Of a stretch of DNA of 64,000 nucleotides, positions 45,005 through 54,899 are shown piece by piece (position 1 is the first letter of the stretch; every line of letters starts with the position of its first letter). Position numbers and translations under genes: made by a program. The notes beneath the pieces were generated by a model that saw nothing but the letters and a program-made list of their open reading frames with translations, ran no database searches and was not told the DNA's origin. The DNA is taken from assembly GCF_022867885.1 (NCBI RefSeq), contig NZ_JALIFP010000011.1:1-64000 (forward strand), given 5' to 3'. This DNA comes from Lederbergia sp. NSJ-179. Its GTDB lineage: Bacteria > Bacillota > Bacilli > Bacillales > Bacillaceae_C.

Positions 45005-48000
45005 TCGATTCACTCCCCTTACCAAGTCCCTCTTCTTTTTTCAAGCGTACATCTTTTAGCGTATGTGTTTGATCATCAAAATATTTTCCTTCTAACAGGC
45101 CAATTAGTGTATTGGTCACTTTCACTTCGACGTTATTCTCCCCTTCCGCAAGAATGCTTGTTTTCCCCTCCCATTGATACGGAGACCATGCCTTGACACC
45201 AAGTGAGTGTCCATTTACAAGCAGCTCTGCACATTCATGAAAGTGCTCAAACTCGTGAAACTGCAAAGTGAAATTTGCCGCTTCAGGCAAGCTTTGAAGA
45301 TGAACTTTTCTTTGAAATGAAATCGTTCCTGCATAAAAAGGAAGTCCTTCGTATGGGCCAATTAGAGATGGAACACGATTTGGTATATTTGTTATAATTG
45401 GACGAAGATCATTCGTAAAGTGAACACCAAAGTCTCCCATTAGATAAAGAGGATCGACAACCCCTTCCCAATCATGATGAACCTTTCCTTTTACTTCTAA
45501 AATATTGTGCCCCTGTTGGATCAACGAAAGAACATCGCAGGCTAGATTATTATGGTCATATACAAACTTTTGCTGAAAATCGCTTCGATTCACACGTGAA
45601 CCATTCAGGAAAATATCAAGATTTCCTTGAACAGCATGACAATCCATCACCAATGAGCAACCGCTCGGGATTTCCCTTATATCAAAAGTAGTCCGATAGC
45701 AAACATCGATAGGATAAGCCATCTTCACCTTCATTGGCGTTCCAAATGTTTGCGTAAAGTGAACAGGAAGCAATTGCTTTTCCGCCAAGTCTTCGCACTG
45801 ATCAATAAATGTTTTTGCCTGAACGATGCAAGTAGCTTCGTCTTTCTCCTCATTAGCAGGTAAATGAAGGGCAAATTCTGACAACTTCAGCATATTTTCC
45901 TGTAAAGGAGACATGTCCCAACCATCAGAGGCGTTAATTTCCCAATTCATTCGATCACTTTCTGTGAAAGGAATATCCATTTCTTCATTCTTATTCTCTC
46001 TAATTTGAATGAGATGGGATTGATAAGGAGCAAATTCCAAATCCACCTTCCAACGATCCCCAACCCATGTAGCATGCAAAGGTTCTTCCAAACCCGTTTC
46101 TAGGTGTAATTGGGAAAAGGTGATATTTTCTTGTTTGACGAAAAGTTCTGTCTTGTGCGTATTCCCTTCTTGATTGCTTATAAAAATAGCTTCCAATCCA
46201 TCATCAAAGCGACGTTGTTGGAGCAAAAAGGATTTTGCATCATCATCCACTTGAAAAACAATCTCTTCGGGCAAGTGCTGCTCTAATAGGTTAAATAATG
46301 CCTGTTTTCTTTCTTGTAAAGATTGATTGGCCGTGCAAGGGATAAAATAGGCATTTTTACTTCCTTTGGTATAAAAGTTGAGTAAATCCTTCTCCTCCCC
46401 CTCCCAAAAATCGATAGAAGACTGGGCTGACAAACCAAAGACATTCCTAATCTCTGCTAACATCCCTTCATTCTCTTCAATTACTTCACAAGGGAGGAGG
46501 CCATTGGCAATAACGGTTCCACCTTCTTCAATAAACTGCTTGATTTTCTGCCAAGCATCCGCTTCCAAATTGGTTAATGGCGGCAATATTAGGACAGTAT
46601 AAGTCGCTTTTCCAATCGACATCTTCCCATCCAAAATCTTGGCTCTACTTAATATTTCTGGATCAAGATGGTCATAATCTTTATAATGAGTCGTTAACTG
46701 GATACAAAGATCTGCCCAATGTCGCTTTAACTGTTCCAGTTTCTCTTTTTCCGCCAGATCTTTTCCTGTATAGGCAAAAGAAGAAAATGGATTTCCCATC
46801 TGGGTCCACAAACTTGTTGTCGGATCAAGCACGGCAATCGAACGAACAGGTGTTCCTTCACTCATAATATAACTCATTCTGGCTGTATAATCGCCTAATA
46901 GGCGGTAATGTTGCCAGTATGGATTTTGCAAGAATTGAGATGGTGGCGCATCATGTTTGACCATGGCATCCAATGTATAAAAGAAGGCATGGAAATTGAA
47001 AAAGTTGATACCAAATGCTGCCAAACGATCAATCATCCATTTCGCATCCTGTAAAGTCATGGACCAACCGACACTATGAAAACTTTCAATCAATGCCCGT
47101 TCTCTGCCAAGCTGCTGACTCAATGAACTGATCATTTTAGGGTTGGCTCGGAAGCTATGAAAATAGCGATTTAAAATCCAATCAAGTGATCGTCCCAGTT
47201 TTTCATGGGCACTATCCCCACCAGGCACATGGCTATAAAGCTGTGCTGCCATTCTAACAGACGGAACCTCTGCCACATACTCCAAACCATACTGTTCACA
47301 CCAATCATGAACTTGCCTATGGTAAGCTTCCCTAAAGAGAAGGTGATTGGCTTGAAAATAATGATAACGAATCTTTGGAGCTAAATCTCCATCCTGATAA
47401 AGGAGCAGATGCAAATATTCGCGAATATCATAGCCATACTTCTCTTGGATAAAAGAAACGAGTCTTGGAGACCAGGGGTAACGTCCTAATAAATGTATCT
47501 CATCCGTAAACATTCCTTTTATCGTTTTTCCTAAGTACTTTTGTAGTTTCTGTGCATAGCGTTCATGGGTCAGTTGGATAAAAGTCGTCATTGCCTCAGT
47601 ATGACATGGATCCACAAAGGTCCCATAATATTTGAAGTCGTTGATTTCCCCTTCAAGAAAGCAATGAATTTCCCACTCTCCATCAGGTACTGCCCAATCC
47701 AACATCTTCTTCGGCCTATAGGTAAAAAATCGCTTTTGATTATAAGCGGTAAGACCCGTTTTTTGATAAACAGGTTCCACCTGAATATTCCCGATACATT
47801 CTTTCACATCGATTGCATCATCCCATACTAACTCTTCTGTTTGCGGCTCTACCGGCACAGCTTTTGCAAATAGCACTTTCCCCCAAGGTAGTTCCACTTG
47901 CGCTTTCTTCCCACCCACTACTTTTTCAACAGCATGATGAAGAACGGATTGTTTAGCATCCGGATGTTCTAGCGTTACTTCCCCTCCAGCCATTCCACTC

Positions 48001-48269
48001 GGGTACGGATATTCATCATATAACCAAACATCAACCTTATGTTTCGCCGCCACTTCAATGGCATATTCAACCTTTTGAAACCACTCGTCAGACAAATAAG
48101 GAACCGTCATTCCTTGCCTAGCACATAAGAAAAAACCCGTTACCCTTTTTTCCGCCATTTCTATAATTTGCTTTTCAATTTCCTCTTCCGTCATCTCTCC
48201 ATTCCAAAACCAAAACGGATGAATCCCATATTTGGCATCTGGATTTTGAAAAGTCGTCAAGTTGAGCAT
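44985..48269 (-). CDS. Glycoside hydrolase family 106-like (alpha-L-rhamnosidase type)
   Basis: A 1,094-residue protein without signal peptide. The start PFWFWNGEMTEEEIEKQI and the stretches CARQGMTVPYLSDEW and VDVWLYDEYPYPSGMAGG are those of GH106-like proteins, and MFTDEIHLLGRYPWS holds acidic residues in the expected barrel position. C-terminal beta domains (a jelly-roll near NHLACD-like NNLACDVLSLIQQGHNIL and a last one with FHECAELLVNGHSLGV) complete the usual length. It probably removes L-rhamnose from imported oligosaccharides. It overlaps the sulfatase gene by 20 bases. Assignment to GH106 rather than an unclassified sister family is not certain. Confidence 0.8.
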   Translation of the reverse strand: MLNLTTFQNPDAKYGIHPFWFWNGEMTEEEIEKQIIEMAEKRVTGFFLCARQGMTVPYLSDEWFQKVEYAIEVAAKHKVDVWLYDEYPYPSGMAGGEVTLEHPDAKQSVLHHAVEKVVGGKKAQVELPWGKVLFAKAVPVEPQTEELVWDDAIDVKECIGNIQVEPVYQKTGLTAYNQKRFFTYRPKKMLDWAVPDGEWEIHCFLEGEINDFKYYGTFVDPCHTEAMTTFIQLTHERYAQKLQKYLGKTIKGMFTDEIHLLGRYPWSPRLVSFIQEKYGYDIREYLHLLLYQDGDLAPKIRYHYFQANHLLFREAYHRQVHDWCEQYGLEYVAEVPSVRMAAQLYSHVPGGDSAHEKLGRSLDWILNRYFHSFRANPKMISSLSQQLGRERALIESFHSVGWSMTLQDAKWMIDRLAAFGINFFNFHAFFYTLDAMVKHDAPPSQFLQNPYWQHYRLLGDYTARMSYIMSEGTPVRSIAVLDPTTSLWTQMGNPFSSFAYTGKDLAEKEKLEQLKRHWADLCIQLTTHYKDYDHLDPEILSRAKILDGKMSIGKATYTVLILPPLTNLEADAWQKIKQFIEEGGTVIANGLLPCEVIEENEGMLAEIRNVFGLSAQSSIDFWEGEEKDLLNFYTKGSKNAYFIPCTANQSLQERKQALFNLLEQHLPEEIVFQVDDDAKSFLLQQRRFDDGLEAIFISNQEGNTHKTELFVKQENITFSQLHLETGLEEPLHATWVGDRWKVDLEFAPYQSHLIQIRENKNEEMDIPFTESDRMNWEINASDGWDMSPLQENMLKLSEFALHLPANEEKDEATCIVQAKTFIDQCEDLAEKQLLPVHFTQTFGTPMKVKMAYPIDVCYRTTFDIREIPSGCSLVMDCHAVQGNLDIFLNGSRVNRSDFQQKFVYDHNNLACDVLSLIQQGHNILEVKGKVHHDWEGVVDPLYLMGDFGVHFTNDLRPIITNIPNRVPSLIGPYEGLPFYAGTISFQRKVHLQSLPEAANFTLQFHEFEHFHECAELLVNGHSLGVKAWSPYQWEGKTSILAEGENNVEVKVTNTLIGLLEGKYFDDQTHTLKDVRLKKEEGLGKGSESNEQTQK

Positions 48270-48384
48270 GCCATCACCTCATTGTTTTATAATGACCCAA
48301 GAATAAATTTGCTTAAAATAAAACCTTCCTACGAAAGACTTTTTTCACCTCCCACTATCTTCTTAGGACTGGATCCGCCCTCCG

Positions 48385-50739
48385 CTAATGCGGAATGGAT
48401 CTTTCCGTTTTCCTATTCACTTTTCTAAATTCACTTGGAGTAATCCCTTCATTCTTTTTAAATAGCCGATTAAAATAGCTAGGCCTATAGCCAATATTTT
48501 CTGCAATTTGATTGATCTTTGTATCTGTCTCAATGAGGAGCTCCTTTGCCTTCATGAGTCGAATATTTGTAAGAAAGTCAATGAAATTCCATCCAGAAAT
48601 CTCCTTGAAAACACGGCTTAAAATGGAAGGATGTAAGTTGACCTCATCCGCACAATAATCTAAGGAAATATCATTCATATAATTTTCCTGCATGATATGA
48701 ACGACATTTTCCACTACTAGTCTCATACGTTGATCTTGTTTTTGCGAAAGTTCCTTCATGATGGATCGGACAACCCTTTTTTCAAACCACTGACACATTT
48801 CATCTGGATCCTTTAATTCACATAATTGCTTGTATAAATGAACGCTTTTATTCACAAGATTTTCGTCCATTAAACTAGCTTGTAAAGCAATTTGATAAAT
48901 ACTACCTAAGAGCTGAAGCGCACTTTGCTTCATCATAGAAGCACTCACATTTCCTTCAGATAGCCTCAAAAAGAATGATTTCAATAACCGAATGGCTTCT
49001 TCCTCATTCCGCAGCCGTATAGCATGTGTAATCTCCTTTTCTAAATCAAATGGAAAGTCCAATGTATCCTGCTGTTGAAATAGTCGATCCATTTTCTCGA
49101 TCTCAATGATTTGATTCTGATCGTTCCATTTTCGAAAACTCAATGAATTTTTTGTTTCCTCGAAAATAGGATGAATCTCTTTAATGGAATCGGTCATTCT
49201 ACTGATCCCGATCGCTACATCCATAAGGCAAATTTCATTGATAGAAGTAATCATAGTTTTACTAAGCGGATAAATCTTTGCTTCAATCTCTTCCTTTGGC
49301 TGATCTTTTGGAAAGGAAAGAAATAGGCCTAGAGAAAGATCATGGAAATTGATAATATGGGCAGCCAGGCCTGATTTATTCATTAATTCTTTTGCCACAT
49401 TCCCAGCTAAAAAAGTGACAAGTCCTTCATCTCCCTCCAAAAACTTTTTCTGTAATTTGGAAAATCCAAATAATTGCACAAAGAGAATCAAATACCTTTG
49501 ATCATTTTTCCAACCGAAATGCTGCATACGTTCCAGTAATTCCTTTTCCTTGAAAGATTGTAAATATCCTTGGGATAGTTGTAATAGGAATCCTTCTTTT
49601 AAGTCAGGTAACTGTCTCTCTAAACGGCTTTTTAAATCTTCCGTTTCTGTCGAAAGATGATTCCATTGAGATTCGATAAATTCAAATTCGTTTCCAGCTT
49701 CTTCCTTACGATCACTTACTTTTTTAAGTAAGGTTTCAATAGGTGCGTATAGCTTCTTAGAGGCAAATAAGGAAAGAATAATCGCAGTTATAAGCAAAAT
49801 TAAGCAAAGAATAATGAATAATTTTGATATAAAGACAACTGGAGCTGTAATCGTTGTTAAGGGAGCAATCGAAACATAATACCATTTATCCCCAAGTCGT
49901 GAAAAAGAATCATAGGTAACGGTGTACTCCATTTTGTCCCATTTGAATACAAAAGGTTCAATATTTTGAGTTCGCCTCTTTATTTCATTAAAAATTTCTT
50001 TCTGCAGCTTGGTTGGTTTCTTTTGTCGTTGATTGGCAAAAAACCACTGATTTTGATTCCCTATTAAAAAAACTGATCCATCTTCATATGGCGATTTAAG
50101 TAACTCAGCAAGCTTCTCTTTATTCAAATAAACAAGTACAGACCCATAGGAGGATAAAGACATATTGGATAAATTATGGATTAAACCAAGTGATGCATAC
50201 CGATCCTCGTATCCTGGTTCCACACTCGTAAGAGTCGAACTCCAAAATAGACTTTTGTCATTGTTTAAAAATTTCTGGTAAGAATTCCTTTGGTCCCCAT
50301 CATCTATAAACCGAAAACCACCTTTGGAGAAAATGATCGGATGCGGTTTATTTATAAATAATTCTACATGCCCAATAAAAGGATTTGAATTTTCTATATA
50401 AAGCAGCGTCTTATATATTTGACGTACTTTTTCATAATCATATGTCACATCAATATGCTCGTAATCCTCACTGAAACTGACGTCAGCCGCCCAATTAGCA
50501 AGGAGAAATTCCACATAAGAAAACTGTTCTTTAATCGAACCAATCGTTTTATACAAATGATTCTGATGAACCGTTTGCAACTCCTTTTCCATCTGCGATT
50601 TACTGACAAGAAATAAAACAACACCCAAAAGAATTCCCGGTAAGCTCGTAATTAATAGAAAGGCGATTAAATTTTTTCGATAGTGACCTTTAAAATGAAA
50701 ATAGAATTTTGAGAACCTCGTAAATAGGTGTCCATTCAA
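48385..50739 (-). CDS. Membrane-bound AraC family regulator, YesS-like
   Basis: A 784-residue protein: membrane helix at about 24-45, extracellular Cache-like sensor to about 300, second helix (LFIILCLILLITAIILSLF), a cytoplasmic linker, and two AraC helix-turn-helices at the end (DISLDYCADEVNLHPSILSR and NQIAENIGYRPSYFNRLFKK). Such proteins sense sugars outside and activate adjacent transport and hydrolase genes. It is placed between the LplABC-type importer and the rhamnosidase-sulfatase pair, which are likely targets. A cre-like site lies 17 bases before its ATG. Confidence 0.92.
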   Translation of the reverse strand: MNGHLFTRFSKFYFHFKGHYRKNLIAFLLITSLPGILLGVVLFLVSKSQMEKELQTVHQNHLYKTIGSIKEQFSYVEFLLANWAADVSFSEDYEHIDVTYDYEKVRQIYKTLLYIENSNPFIGHVELFINKPHPIIFSKGGFRFIDDGDQRNSYQKFLNNDKSLFWSSTLTSVEPGYEDRYASLGLIHNLSNMSLSSYGSVLVYLNKEKLAELLKSPYEDGSVFLIGNQNQWFFANQRQKKPTKLQKEIFNEIKRRTQNIEPFVFKWDKMEYTVTYDSFSRLGDKWYYVSIAPLTTITAPVVFISKLFIILCLILLITAIILSLFASKKLYAPIETLLKKVSDRKEEAGNEFEFIESQWNHLSTETEDLKSRLERQLPDLKEGFLLQLSQGYLQSFKEKELLERMQHFGWKNDQRYLILFVQLFGFSKLQKKFLEGDEGLVTFLAGNVAKELMNKSGLAAHIINFHDLSLGLFLSFPKDQPKEEIEAKIYPLSKTMITSINEICLMDVAIGISRMTDSIKEIHPIFEETKNSLSFRKWNDQNQIIEIEKMDRLFQQQDTLDFPFDLEKEITHAIRLRNEEEAIRLLKSFFLRLSEGNVSASMMKQSALQLLGSIYQIALQASLMDENLVNKSVHLYKQLCELKDPDEMCQWFEKRVVRSIMKELSQKQDQRMRLVVENVVHIMQENYMNDISLDYCADEVNLHPSILSRVFKEISGWNFIDFLTNIRLMKAKELLIETDTKINQIAENIGYRPSYFNRLFKKNEGITPSEFRKVNRKTERSIPH

Positions 50740-50755
50740 TTACACCACCCCTGAG

Positions 50756-50769
50756 TGTAAGCATTTTCA
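50756..50769. promoter_or_regulatory. Candidate catabolite-repression (cre) site
   Basis: TGTAAGCATTTTCA matches the CcpA consensus TGWAANCGNTNNCA except for A in place of G at position 8. It lies just upstream of the ribosome site of the AraC-type gene, where CcpA binding could act as a roadblock. Confidence 0.4.
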
Positions 50770-50921
50770 ACTATTTTACCATACATGATCATCATTTTTG
50801 AGATAAATTTAATGACGTGATTAACAATATTAGCACTTACAGGCAAATTGTTACATTGTCTAATCTAACACTCTATAAATTAATTCTTTCTCAAGATTTG
50901 ATGAAGGATCATCGTTTTCAT

Positions 50922-50962
50922 ACAAAATCTTTGGGTACATCCCATTAGAGTGCCCAAAGATT
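50922..50962 (-). terminator. Terminator behind the LplA-like gene
   Basis: AATCTTTGGG (50927-50936) and CCCAAAGATT (50953-50962) form a 10-bp perfect stem; on the minus strand TTTTG follows. It separates the importer operon from the AraC-type gene. Confidence 0.8.
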
Positions 50963-51020
50963 GGATGGTAGTAGATCATGTTAGTCAGGAGCAATGAAAC
51001 CCACTGATTGAACGTTCGCC

Positions 51021-52556
51021 TTATCTAGATCTAGCTGCATAAGATTCATTAATTTCTTTTGTTAAAGTCTTCATATCAGCATCATCTTTCAATTTTCCCA
51101 CAAAATCATCCCATGCTGTAAGGGGCTCTTTCCCTAAAATAATCTTCGTTTTTAAATCCTGGATGTTTTTCCTAAGTTCTGGTAAATAGGTAACACCCTT
51201 TTCTGAATAAAGTCCTGTTCCAATATTTGGAACACTTGTTTTAGCCCTTTCATCTTGGATCTCTTCATATAATTTCTGAACATCTTCTGGGAATGTAGGC
51301 TTCGTTGAACTGGCGTAAGGATCAGAGACATAGACGATTTGATTATAATCACCAACAGCATCTTTCGTCATTTTATCCGTATCAATCACAACTTCTCCAT
51401 CTTTAATAGTATGATGGATACCTTCAATCCCTTGTTTATGCAAAATAAAGACATCATCATCCATCCAGCGATTAATCATGGCTAAAATCTTTTTCATTTT
51501 ATCTTCTGGAACGGATTTGGGAATCGCATTGGCTCCTGCAAATCCCGTTCCTTGGGGATTATAGCCATTTATATTGGTGATTGGGAGTAAATCACTGAAT
51601 TCAAAGTCAGGTTTGATTTTCACAATTTGATCATAATAATCTTGTAAGGCTCCTGCTTTTTCACTAATAATACCAGCATCTCCTGCTTTAAATATATCTT
51701 TCGTCTGACTATTTTGTAAGGAAGCAAAGTCTTCTGCGATCAATCCATCCCTATAGGCGTTAGCTAAATATTCAAGGGCATCCCGAGTCTCCGGAAGAAA
51801 GACTGTGTGAACCAATTCCCCATTATCATCCTTCCATTCCCCATTCACACCTGTAAAAATTCCTTCAAAGTTCCCCATGCCACCCATATCTTCATCGTTT
51901 ATATCTCCGACAAATCCAAAGGTATCATCCTTTCCATTTTGATCAGGATCTTGTTCCGTAAATGCCTTCATGACTTCATACAATTCTTCCGAAGTCGTTG
52001 GTTCTTTCATTCCTACGTTTTCTAACCAATCCTGACGGATAATAAAGAAACCTTCCCCTTCCGTAGGTCTTGGTCGCGGAATAACATAATTAGCCCCATC
52101 CATTTTTGTTAAATCCCAAGCAATTTCTTCAATTCCATTTTTTATATTCGGATACTCATCAATATAAGGAGATACATCCCAAAAGGCTCCCTGTTCCACT
52201 GCCTTTCTAAATACAGGACTAAACGGATCTGGTACTAACATTAGGTCTGGTAGTTCCCCTGAAGCCAATGTTACATTAAAACGATCTTCGTAATTATTAG
52301 CGGATACCCATTCAATATCTAATTTTGTATTGGTCGCTTTTTCAATTTCCTGTTCAATTGGGCCATCCTTACTTGGTGGTGTGGCGTGAAAGAAATGGCT
52401 CATGATCCGGACCTGAGTTGGTTCATTACTTTCATTTTCACCATTATTTTTAGTGTTTCCCTCTCCCTTAGAGGACGTTTTCTCTCCTCCACCACTACAT
52501 GCCGAAAGTAACACCAGAAAAAGTATACTAATGAGTAGAAATGCTTTCTTTATCAT
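51021..52556 (-). CDS. LplA/YtcQ-type oligosaccharide-binding lipoprotein
   Basis: A 511-residue lipoprotein, longer than the other binding proteins here, with signal ILFLVLLSAC and a Gly/Ser/Asn-rich linker. Features of the LipO/YtcQ group include MSHFFHATPPSKDG, DQNGKDDTFGFVGD (a calcium-site-like loop) and EDKMKKILAMINRWMDDD. Such proteins bind oligosaccharides from pectin or related polymers. The ATG with GGGGGAT in front is used, not the start 20 codons upstream. It is the last gene of a three-gene importer next to a YesS-like regulator, as in rhamnogalacturonan loci of B. subtilis. Confidence 0.9.
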   Translation of the reverse strand: MIKKAFLLISILFLVLLSACSGGGEKTSSKGEGNTKNNGENESNEPTQVRIMSHFFHATPPSKDGPIEQEIEKATNTKLDIEWVSANNYEDRFNVTLASGELPDLMLVPDPFSPVFRKAVEQGAFWDVSPYIDEYPNIKNGIEEIAWDLTKMDGANYVIPRPRPTEGEGFFIIRQDWLENVGMKEPTTSEELYEVMKAFTEQDPDQNGKDDTFGFVGDINDEDMGGMGNFEGIFTGVNGEWKDDNGELVHTVFLPETRDALEYLANAYRDGLIAEDFASLQNSQTKDIFKAGDAGIISEKAGALQDYYDQIVKIKPDFEFSDLLPITNINGYNPQGTGFAGANAIPKSVPEDKMKKILAMINRWMDDDVFILHKQGIEGIHHTIKDGEVVIDTDKMTKDAVGDYNQIVYVSDPYASSTKPTFPEDVQKLYEEIQDERAKTSVPNIGTGLYSEKGVTYLPELRKNIQDLKTKIILGKEPLTAWDDFVGKLKDDADMKTLTKEINESYAARSR

Positions 52557-52632
52557 CTTTATCCCCCATTTTTTTAATATTTGGATTACAACCATCAAAG
52601 TGACATAAGAGACCAACAGATTGGAAAACTGT

Positions 52633-53502
52633 CTACTCTTTTATCGATCCGATCATCACCCCCTTAGCAAAATGCTTTTGTAAGAATGGATAAACGAGCA
52701 GGATTGGCACAATCGCAATCACAACAGCAGCCATTTTTAATGTTTCAGTTGGCGGTGGCTGAATCAGTGGATCCACATCACCTAGACTACTACCTGATGC
52801 ATCAATTAACATATTTTGTAACAAGACTTGGATAGGCCATTTACTTGCATCATTTAAATATAAGAGGGCATTAAAATATTGGTTCCAATAAGCAACAGCG
52901 AAAAACAAACCAAATGCCGCAATCGATGGCAACGAGAGGGGAAGAATAATCTTAATCCATGCCGTAATATCATTACATCCATCAATCGTAGCTGCTTCGA
53001 CAAGTGTGTCTGGGATGCTATCATAGAATCCTTTCATTAAAATGACAAACCAACCATTCGAAAGTGATACGAGAATCACAGACCAAAGACTATTAAGAAG
53101 TCCTAATTCCTTGATAAGTAAGTAGTTTGGAATAATTCCAGGACTAAATAAAATGGTAAAGAGAATTAATAGTAAGAGAAATCTTCTTCCTTTAAATTTC
53201 TTTCTTGACAAAGCGTAAGCTAAGGAGGAAGTGATGAGTAAACTACAAAACGTACCAACAACCGTTAAAAAGGTACTTACACCAAGGGATTGAATAAAAG
53301 CATCAGCCGAAAGAAGATATTTATAAGAAGCGAGCGACCAATGTTCTGGTAACAGAACTAGGTTTTTCTGCAGATACTCACTCGGTTCTGTAAAGGAAAC
53401 GACAAACACATAATAAATGGGAAAAAACGTGACAATCGCAACGATCCCTAAAATCATAATATTAAACGTATTAAAAATTTTATCGCCTAAGCTACCTTTC
53501 AT
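52633..53502 (-). CDS. LplC/YtcP-type ABC transporter permease
   Basis: A 289-residue permease with the first helix at about residues 12-35 and the YtcP-style text VFVVSFTEPSEYLQKNLVLL. The EAA loop is EAATIDGCNDITAWIK. AAAGGAG before the ATG. It pairs with the LplB-type protein encoded 18 bases upstream and feeds from the LplA-like lipoprotein encoded downstream. No ATPase is present. Confidence 0.92.
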   Translation of the reverse strand: MKGSLGDKIFNTFNIMILGIVAIVTFFPIYYVFVVSFTEPSEYLQKNLVLLPEHWSLASYKYLLSADAFIQSLGVSTFLTVVGTFCSLLITSSLAYALSRKKFKGRRFLLLLILFTILFSPGIIPNYLLIKELGLLNSLWSVILVSLSNGWFVILMKGFYDSIPDTLVEAATIDGCNDITAWIKIILPLSLPSIAAFGLFFAVAYWNQYFNALLYLNDASKWPIQVLLQNMLIDASGSSLGDVDPLIQPPPTETLKMAAVVIAIVPILLVYPFLQKHFAKGVMIGSIKE

Positions 53503-53520
53503 AAATCTCCACTCCTTTCT

Positions 53521-54501
53521 CTAGTAAATTCCTTCTTCTCCAAATCTCTTAGACATTCGATTAGCAATCACCACTAAAACTAAGCCAACAAATGATTTAA
53601 ACAATCCCACGGCTGTACTGTAACTGAATTGCCCCTGTTGAATCCCCACTCGATAAACATACGTATCAAATACTTCAGCAACTTGTGAAACAGCCCCATT
53701 ATACATTAGAAAGATTTGTTCAAAGCCGACTTCCATCACATCTCCGAGTCGCAAAATCAATAAAATAACAATCACATTACGTATGGCTGGTAAGGTAACA
53801 TGCCAGATTTGCCTAAAACGGTTCGCTCCATCCATTCTTGCAGCTTCATATAAATCCGTATTAACACCTGCAATCGCCGCCAAAAATATAATGGTTCCCC
53901 AACCAGTTTCTTTCCAAATAGATTGACCTGTTAATAGAAACCAAAAAGTATTGGGATTTGTTAAAAAATCGAATTTATCAAAACCGATTTGTTGCATTAA
54001 GAGATTAATAACGCCTCCTGATTTGGATAAAAGCATAAATGATAAACTTGCAATGATGACCCAAGATAAAAAGTGAGGAAGATAAACGATGGATTGAACA
54101 ATCCGTTTATATCCTTGATTTCTAAGCTCATTCAATAAAAGAGAAAGCACAATAGGAAGGGGAAAGAAAAAAACTAAATTTAAAAAACTGATCGCTAATG
54201 TATTTCGTAAGATCATCCAAAAATCGGAATTTGAAAAAAGCCTTTCAAAATGTTGCCAACCTACCCAAGGACTTTCTAAGTAACCTAAGAAAGGAGAAAA
54301 ATCCTTAAACGCAATCGTAATTCCCCACATTGGTAAATATTTAAACATTAAAAAATAAATTAAACCAGGCAAGGCAAGCAGATAAAGATATCGATCTCTG
54401 ATCACCTGTCTCCCAAACTTCTGCATTTTTAATTGAAAGCTTTCTTGGATGCTGTACACGCTTTCATTATTTGCTTTTTGACCATGTATTTTGCTATCCA
54501 T
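53521..54501 (-). CDS. LplB/YteP-type ABC transporter permease
   Basis: A 326-residue permease starting with a ~30-residue soluble tail, followed by YLYLLALPGLIYFLMFKYLP and MWGITIAFKDFSPFLG, as in LplB/YteP. The docking loop is EAARMDGANRFRQIW. It is the first gene of the importer operon, with AAAGGAG in front. The 54502-54899 gap upstream shows no gene, only a terminator belonging to the KDG kinase and an A/T-rich presumed promoter. Confidence 0.92.
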   Translation of the reverse strand: MDSKIHGQKANNESVYSIQESFQLKMQKFGRQVIRDRYLYLLALPGLIYFLMFKYLPMWGITIAFKDFSPFLGYLESPWVGWQHFERLFSNSDFWMILRNTLAISFLNLVFFFPLPIVLSLLLNELRNQGYKRIVQSIVYLPHFLSWVIIASLSFMLLSKSGGVINLLMQQIGFDKFDFLTNPNTFWFLLTGQSIWKETGWGTIIFLAAIAGVNTDLYEAARMDGANRFRQIWHVTLPAIRNVIVILLILRLGDVMEVGFEQIFLMYNGAVSQVAEVFDTYVYRVGIQQGQFSYSTAVGLFKSFVGLVLVVIANRMSKRFGEEGIY

Positions 54502-54751
54502 TTCCCTCTTTCACTCCTTTCATTCTGATTCAAAGATGGAACGAGACGTCTTCCCCTCATCCTTGATGTATGTATTAACGTACAGAATGAGTGAATTTCC
54601 TGCAATATTACTTTTTTAATTTTGGGTAAAATGAGGATAGTACATTTTTTATTTTATTGATTTATTTTTGCATAAAGCTGGTTTCCGCATATGATCATCA
54701 GGAATTTATCTTGATAAATTGCAATCACACCAAGCTTCGGTTTGGAAACTA

Positions 54752-54789
54752 ATGAAAAAATCTCCACAAGATTTACCTCGAGGAGATTT
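54752..54789 (-). terminator. Terminator behind kdgK
   Basis: AAATCTCC (54758-54765) and GGAGATTT (54782-54789) form a stem; on the minus strand the run TTTTTTC follows directly. It lies about 110 bases after the kdgK stop. Confidence 0.8.
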
Positions 54790-54899
54790 GTTTATAAATT
54801 TGGGAATTGAGTTCTTTATTTTTTTATTTCCAAAGATGTTTCATAGCCGTTTTTTTCCACTGTACGAAAATCGCAAGTTACTTAAACAAAGAAATCATT

